Shown here piece by piece: positions 57,791 through 64,000 of a DNA stretch of 64,000 bases (position 1 is the stretch's first letter; every line of letters begins with the position of its first letter). The stretch is taken from NCBI GenBank assembly GCA_001630475.1, contig KV419417.1, positions 74,174 to 138,173 on the forward strand. The letters are read 5' to 3'. Both the position numbers and the translations under genes were made by a program. The notes under the pieces were generated by a model, which saw only the letters and a list, made by a program, of their open reading frames with translations, was not told where the DNA came from and made no database searches. This DNA is from Sistotremastrum niveocremeum HHB9708. Taxonomy: Eukaryota > Basidiomycota > Agaricomycetes > Sistotremastrales > Sistotremastraceae.

Positions 57791-59902
57791 TCATCTACCG
57801 CCATTCGATCCATTAACACCCGCATCAGCAAACACACTAGTACTGGTACGCCCCTCAGTGCCGGTGCCAGTGACATATCGATGAAAATCAAACGGCAAGA
57901 AACTCGGAGGAACCTACCCACAAATCATCAGCATCAGCAACCCACAGAAGCGACAACAACGAGAAAGGGACTCACATCATTCCTATTCCCATTCCCAAAA
58001 GCCCCAGGCGCTTCCCTCCTCCTCTCCTCCCTCTCCCTCTCTCTCTCCCCATCCCTCTCCCTCTCCGCCCTCTCCCTCTCCCTCCCCTCATCACGCTCAT
58101 CATCATCATCATCATCCTCCGCTTCTTCAATCTCCCCATCCGAATTAATACTCACTTCAACCTCCCTCCGTCTGCTCGGAGCTGGAGCGGACGGAGCCCC
58201 GAAGTTGAAAGGACTCATTCGTGAGACTACTCGTCCCACATCTAGCCCCGGCGCTGTTCCCGGCGCTGTACCTCGTCGCCTTGAAGCTAACGCGCGGAAG
58301 AAAACATCGCTCGTTGGGTGATCCGCTTGCGCCGGCACTGTCGGAGGTGCCGATGGTGGTGCTGGTGCTGGTGCGGGCCCAAGACCCGAGGAGGATGAGC
58401 CTGCGGGATACCCGGAAACATAGAAGGGTTTGAAATTGGCATTGGAGTCGGGATTGGGAGTTGTAGAATGCAGTTCGTGAGAGAGGACTGTTATATGCTT
58501 CACGAGTCCCTCAATATTCGACTCGACACTCTTTCCTTCCCTCCCTACACCACCACCAACCAAATCATCAGCTCCAACCCTCAAGGAAAAAGAAAAGGAC
58601 GTACAAAGAATAGCACCCCCCACAACTCCCCCCAAAATCCCCCTCCTCTCCCCTCCCATCCACCCACTCATATAACTTTCCTCCGGAACGATGAAAGCCA
58701 ATAGCGCTAGTGCATCTTTTAATTCTTGGATGTAGGAGCCTTGGGAAGAGGGGGGAATTAGAGATTGGAGGAGGGGATGGAGGAGTTGGGCGGATTGGAT
58801 TAGGGAGTTGGGGTCTGGTTGAGTGGGGAGGGCGCGGGGATGAGAGGGGGGATTAGGACGGGAGACGGGGTCGCCTGGGGCGGGGAGAATTGGTTTTGTC
58901 TTGGTCTTTGTAGACAACGGCGATGGCTTTGAAGGCGCCTTGCCCTTGCCCTTATCCGTCGCTTTTCCCTCCTCGCAATCCCCATCCTCGCCCTCAACCG
59001 GAACGGGCCTCGTATACGTATAAGGAGGCAAATAAGGCACCACCCCCTCCCTCGTCCGACACTTCTCAACCCACTCCCAAATCCTCAACTTCATCAATAA
59101 ATGATTCGGATGGAATTTATCTTCTGCTCCTACCCCGAATTCCGAACGAATTCGTTTGAGCTCGGAGTAGTATTGTCCTTCTGAGCTCGGAGTAGAGCTT
59201 GGACCTGGGGTAGAGGATGGGGTGAAAGGTTTGGGTGTGATGACGGAGGGAAAGTGGGTGTTTAAGAGGGATACGGCGGTGGGGATTGAGCCGGTGAGGA
59301 TATGTGTGCAAATTTCTGTATCGTCGTAAGTACAGTCATTAGTATTGAGGAAACATGTTATTGGAGGGAGGCGGACGTACGTTTTCGAAGACCGATACGC
59401 TCGAGTTCAGCTTCGTGTTTGTCTTCCTCCGTAGGACTAGAAAGCATAACGAAATCGCCGTCCACATCCACACCGTCTGTATCATCCACTCTCTCTCCTT
59501 CTCCATCACCAGTTTCCATCGCGTCTCCGTCTCCATTCCTCATTGGGTTGGGCGCATGTGTATGCGTATGCATGTACATATGCGCAGGCATACCCTGCTT
59601 CAAATTGTTCTTCGTCCGTTCGAGGAGGGATTTGCTTTCTTTGAAGAATATACGGGCGGTAGAGGTGTAACATCCGTTATGCAGATAATCGAGGACCAGG
59701 GCGTTCTGTGATACATTATTAGTACTATCCTCTACTTCTGATTCAAGCAAAACGTGCGGCGCAAAGAAAATGTGGAACGACGGAACGAGACAAAAGCGGT
59801 GGTGGTGGTGGGAGTGGATGAAAATGGGCTCACTAGTTTTCGTTGATCTTCTTCTGTCATGGGTTTGCCATGTATCCCACCCAACTGAGACTCGAACCGC
59901 AT
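57791..59902 (-). CDS. LisH-CTLH domain protein, GID/CTLH complex or RanBPM-like (618 aa)
   Basis: Four exons: 59902-59834, 59705-59381, 59315-57976 and 57913-57791; total 619 codons. A LisH motif lies at residues 24-48 (NALVLDYLHNGCYTSTARIF). The CTLH region begins near residue 129 (GLRKQICTHILTGSIPTAVS, then LLNTHFPSVI) and ends with HHLLMKLRIWEWVEKCR-like helices. A CRA-like helical region follows (SAQLLHPLLQSLIPP, ELKDALALLAFIVPE). The C-terminus has an Asp run and an Arg-Glu-rich charged tract (REREREERRRE). LisH-CTLH-CRA proteins form the GID/CTLH ubiquitin ligase, which degrades gluconeogenic enzymes in yeast. No SPRY domain is present before LisH, so it resembles Gid8/Gid7-side partners or a shortened RanBPM more than full Vid30. 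Confidence 0.82.
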
Positions 59903-62675
59903 CTTCGCTTTGATTTTCCGTTCTGGATTTTCTGATTTTCTGTTTCGCGTGTGCGGTTTCGAGGACGCTAGTTCGAGTTCTCTTCACGCTCTCATGCGTC
60001 GTCCGAGTCCAATCTCAAGTCGAGCTTTCCAAGGCCACGCTTGGGGACAGTCGTCGCAGTCTGAATGGCCGCGATGCGAGTCGTGTTATGTCGAGTACAG
60101 TCAGCAGTCGCGTTTGATGGCGATTTGCTCAGCGCCAGGATTAGCGAAGCTGAGGAAACCGAAGGTGACAGTGAAGATGATGACAGTGTAGGTACGGTAT
60201 AGCGCGTCTGATGCGCGTCCTGTCTGAGATTGCGTAGGCGGAACAAGAAATAGGCTTGGGCGCTTCGAATTCGGTTGAGTCTGAGAGGAACGTCGAAAGG
60301 TTCCGATCTTGACTTGTTCCAATTTGGGCCTGACTCGCTTCCACTTTAAAAGCGAAGCCTGAATGTCTCTGCGGGTGGAAGATTATATGAAGGCACGTTT
60401 CTCATCGAAAGAATCATGATGGGGATTGATGTGATTTCATGGCTCAGATGATTTATTGCGTTTTTTTTTTGGTGCTGACACTTGCAGACTGCAGTTTCTC
60501 GCACCCTTCCTAAACCCTCATCACTGGCAACTCCGCTTGTAATCCTGTTCAAGAACCGCTATGACCTTACTTGTGCTCCTCTCTAGGCAGTGATTATCCC
60601 TGCTATTGCTAACGAACTAACGACACCGTTAACCACAAAATATCTCCCTCGGTCTCTTCGGACACTCAACGTTAACATGCTATGCCAATTGACGTTAATC
60701 GAGGATTGATGCTTTCAAATTTTCTGGCGGTTTTCGTGGATTGCTGGCACCCCGCGCATCCTTCATCTATAACTTTGGCCTAGAGCGCGATGCCCTAGCA
60801 GTAAATCCTGAGTCTAGGTTTTGGACGAGATATGAAATTGACTCTGAGGTCAAGAAGGGATGTGAGGCACCCTCTATGAATTTAGAAACGGGGTTTTGAC
60901 TATAAGCAGGTTTTAACAACTCTAATATGAAACGTCGCGACGGAAGCAAATGTCATATGTCGCCTGTCCTTTTACCGGCCCTTCCCTCTTAATCCGCCCA
61001 TCGTTTCATCTGCCTCCGTTCTCCCAGAACCAGTATGAAGCTTGTATGGCTGGACCCCTCATTCTCGGTTCTACTTCCCTTCCGACTGGGTCGACTATTT
61101 TTAGGGTTTCTTACCAGTGATCTTAAACTATGCGAGTGTTGCGTTGAGAAATCTCTCAGTCAACTAATGAAGGTCGACGGATCCCGTTGGGTATGTTTCA
61201 TTAGCGAGTCGAAAAAATAATCGTTCATGTCCTCGGCAGACCCTTTCTTTTTCATCAAATACTCTCTTCATCAAATAAATGCTTTCTCGAGATTAACGAC
61301 TCAGAAGTCTTTCTTATCCTCGCCTAACATATTCCTCCGAAAACAGCGTCCAACACGTTGCTAACGGAAGCATATTCCCAATCTTCACCGGCCCGTTCCC
61401 TCCCATGATAAACTCCCAAGCGCTCTATCAGATCATAGCAAGCCGTAAGATCGTCTTGGCAGAAGCACAAACGAGTCATCTGGACCTGGTTTCTCGGTCA
61501 TTTTGATAATGACGAGATTGTCCGAAATCATTATCAAGGCATATTGAGCCTACGGCACGGCACGTTGTGTTGAGCTATACCTGGCGATCTTTCCCCTGGT
61601 CGATCACTTTTGATCTTGAGGTCGCGTGAATCGGCTATCTCTCTGTTGAATCTTATTGAACGCATCGAGTAAAATTTTATTTGCCGTTTTGGGAGTATTA
61701 CTGATAGTGATATACGCAGAGTTCTAGTATTTAATTTGTGCTCGGATTTGGCCTTGGGTCGCTTACAGCAAGTCTTCTAGCTCCCTAGAGACGCCACACC
61801 CTTACCCGATGAGGCCGTTATCCTCGATCTATATGTAAAGTCATCGAATTCAAACCCCCATCATCGCCGGTAAACAATCGCTCAGCTTATCCACTCACCA
61901 TTCTTCTCTTCACGTAGCCCATATAACCACGAGACCGCGCCTAGCCATCGAAGCCGAAAGAAGAAAATCGACCCCCACAAACGGAGGCATTAGTTGGCTT
62001 ATCTTCGGGACCTGAGTGTAGACTCAAGCTCAACTCCAAATCTAAGCTTCTTAGGCATTTCACGGGACTAGAGGCCTCAGGCCTCATGTCTTCCGACACG
62101 TGAAAGGGTGGACCGGGTGCTCCCGGGATATGCTGCGTTCAGAACGAAAAGTTCCTTGGAGGGACTTTGGAGGCTCCGAGACGTGATTCGAGCTCCTCGT
62201 CTCGGGTAGATGGATAGGGCATCTGACACCCTTTAAATCGGCCTATACGTCCCGGATACGAGTCCCTTCTTGACGAGGCAAGATTTTTCATCTATCCAAT
62301 AAGAAATAAACACAAGGTGCAATTTTCGAACGTGTGGTGGCCCGCGCGTTGGGAAAGATAGTCGCATATGGTCTGATTGTGAATTGTGAGCATGTACCGA
62401 TTCTGAAGAGTATGTGAGGGTGTGAATAAAAATAAGTGAAGACCGGAGGAGGGGGTGGAAGATGGATCCCGAATAGCCGACGCGAGTTTCTAAATTCCCC
62501 GCAAGGGGCCCGCTCGCGGGCCGGGCCGGCAAGAGTGTGACGTGCCTTCGGACCGACGCTCCCATCCTTCTGACCTCCGTTTAAATACTCTCCACCCTCT
62601 CTCGCTTTAAATGTCGAACGGCTTACCTCCTCCCTCTTCTCATCCTCTCTCGTCAACCCGGCATCCCACTACACC
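59903..62675. other. Long intergenic region
   Basis: About 2.8 kb between the CTLH gene (minus) and the aldolase gene (plus). A 73-codon minus frame at 60101-60322 with one hydrophobic stretch (YTVIIFTVTFGFLSFA) might be a tiny membrane protein but has no family support. A T-run lies near 60461-60470. The region before 62676 is the aldolase promoter. Confidence 0.4.
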
Positions 62676-63929
62676 ATGACCACCAACGGCCATTCACATA
62701 CGAACGGTACCGGTGTTGTTCGGCCTTTAACACCTGGAATCTACGCCCCGATTCCAACTTTCTTCTTACCGGACTCTGAAGACCTTGGTATGTATTTCTT
62801 TTTGAATATCGCTGAGATGTTGGTGTTGAGGCGGGCTAGATATTCCATCGTTCGAGGCGCATGTTACTCGTGTTGGATTGGCGGGTGTCGGGATCTTGGT
62901 GTGCGGTTCGATGGGAGAGGCGCCCCATTTGTCGCATGAAGAACGCGTTATTCTCATCAAGGCAGCTCGACGAGCATTAGACAAAGCCGGCCTTCATCAT
63001 GCTCCCATTGTCGCTGGAACTGGAACTCATTCACTACGAGAGACTCTGCATCTCACCCGAGCAGCTGCACAGGCGGGAGCAGACTATTCGATCGTCATTT
63101 GCAGCGGATATTTCGCAGGGGCTATTGCGAATGATAAGCAGGCTTTGAAGGCTTTCTGGTCGGAAGTTGCTGCTAAGAGTCCTATTCCCGTGATCATCTA
63201 CAACTGTGAGTACCCCAACCGAACCCTTGACTCTCCTATCCATCCCATGCTCTTTTCCGTGGTCCGAAGTTGTGACTGATGATGTCTTACTTTGATTTAT
63301 AGACCCTGCCGCATGTGGTGGTATCGATCTCGACTCAGATACAATCGAAGAACTCGCCCAGGAGAACCCGAATCTCTGCGGTGTCAAATTGACGTGCGGA
63401 AACGTCGGCAAATTGACCCGTATCGCAGCAACAGTCTCAGTCCCCTCCTTCGACAAATCATATCCTCGTCAGAATTCCAACGCTCCTTTCCTCGTCCTGG
63501 GAGGATACACAGATTTCATCGTCCCTTCGGCGTTCGCCCGCGCACATGGTGCTATCACCGGTTTGGCAAATGTCGCTCCTGTGAGTCCCTCAGACCCTCT
63601 GTACCCTTACCCCAGCTAATGTGAATTACTATTAGCACGCATGTGCACGTTTACATGAGCTTTCACAAGCTGCCGTATCTGACCTCACTCTTCTGCCTGC
63701 TGCACAAGCACTCCAAGACGTCATTGCACGCGCCGACCGCACTATGGCCCTAGCTTCCATTTCAGGAACGAAAGCTACACTCGAGCGTCTCTATGGGTAC
63801 GGAGGCCTTCCTCGCAAACCCTTGCCTCCCTTCCCGAAAGAGAAAGCCGACATTCTGTGGGCCCATCCGAACGTCGTCGAGCTCGTTCGAGTCGAACGCG
63901 AACTGAGCGGAAAAATTGCTTCTAAATAG
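62676..63929 (+). CDS. Dihydrodipicolinate synthase/N-acetylneuraminate lyase family aldolase (349 aa)
   Basis: Four exons: 62676-62787, 62840-63205, 63303-63580 and 63636-63929; total 350 codons. The TIM-barrel landmarks are GIYAPIPTFFLPDSEDLD at the start, the substrate-binding loop CGSMGEAPHLS (G60-E64), HAPIVAGTGTHSLRETL, the catalytic tyrosine Y160 in IIYNYPAACGGIDLD, and the Schiff-base lysine K188 in CGVKLTCGN. These class I aldolases cleave or form 2-keto acids. Fungal relatives act on 2-keto-3-deoxy-galactonate from pectin, on 4-hydroxy-2-oxoglutarate, or on unknown substrates. Since fungi make lysine by the aminoadipate route, true dihydrodipicolinate synthesis is unlikely. The start follows a polar His/Thr-rich leader. 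Confidence 0.9.
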
Positions 63930-64000
63930 AGTGTCTGGAATTCAATCGTGTTTGAATGGGAGCTTCTTGGTCTTGGTTCTTATGTCTTGTCAACGTGTCG

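Noticed and set aside
60101-60322. Small membrane protein of 73 aa
   Set aside because: One hydrophobic stretch but no family match, and competing frames on both strands.
1-64000. tRNA genes, rRNA genes and CRISPR arrays
   Set aside because: No cloverleaf with A and B boxes, no rRNA segment beyond the short snoRNA complement, and no regularly spaced repeats were recognised by eye.

Overview
The window looks like nuclear DNA of a mushroom-forming basidiomycete (Agaricomycetes). Genes are dense on both strands and cut by many 43-70 bp GT-AG introns. The gene content is typical of that group: a 13-exon secreted laccase, a 12-exon P450, GT90 (CAP10-like) transferases, an expanded F-box family, an H-type lectin, and two Agaricomycete-wide orphan families. 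Exon models below were joined by eye; wherever exon lists are given, the summed length is a multiple of three.

Layout. 1-10.1 kb is accessory DNA: a large orphan gene (minus strand) and a 344-aa orphan gene (plus strand) diverge from about 8.5-8.7 kb. The large gene is split by an apparently whole 3,999-bp hAT transposon (4268-8266) with a perfect 8-bp target duplication. 10.8-18.2 kb holds two closely related F-box genes in opposite orientation around a GT90 gene and a divergent PAC3 proteasome-assembly-chaperone gene; one F-box copy has lost its C-terminus. 18.7-19.9 kb holds nested non-autonomous transposons: a 651-bp hAT-type MITE inside a TA-flanked inverted-repeat element. 20.9-32.6 kb: H-type lectin, endonuclease IV (APN1) and IMP4 in divergent arrangement, a second GT90 gene, an F-box relic, and a 1,146-aa orphan protein. 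33.6-42.2 kb: two tandem F-box genes, a serine-rich protein, a seven-helix membrane protein and an orphan. 43.1-54.7 kb: RPL7 with a C/D-box snoRNA candidate in its longest intron, a carboxymuconolactone-decarboxylase-like protein, laccase, P450, and a decayed intron-bearing RPL7 copy. 55-64 kb: a membrane-anchored WW protein, a LisH-CTLH protein and a DHDPS-family aldolase.

Functionally this is housekeeping (RPL7, IMP4, APN1, PAC3, GID/CTLH-type protein) mixed with fast-evolving families (F-box, GT90, laccase, P450, lectin) and mobile DNA; I see no tight biosynthetic cluster. The most interesting signals are (1) the RPL7 intronic snoRNA, whose sequence stays almost unchanged in the otherwise decayed RPL7 duplicate, (2) the hAT insertion between the two histidines of a zinc finger, (3) the divergent pair of orphan genes that may be an undescribed module, and (4) the nested MITEs. 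No CRISPR array, rRNA gene or convincing tRNA gene was seen.
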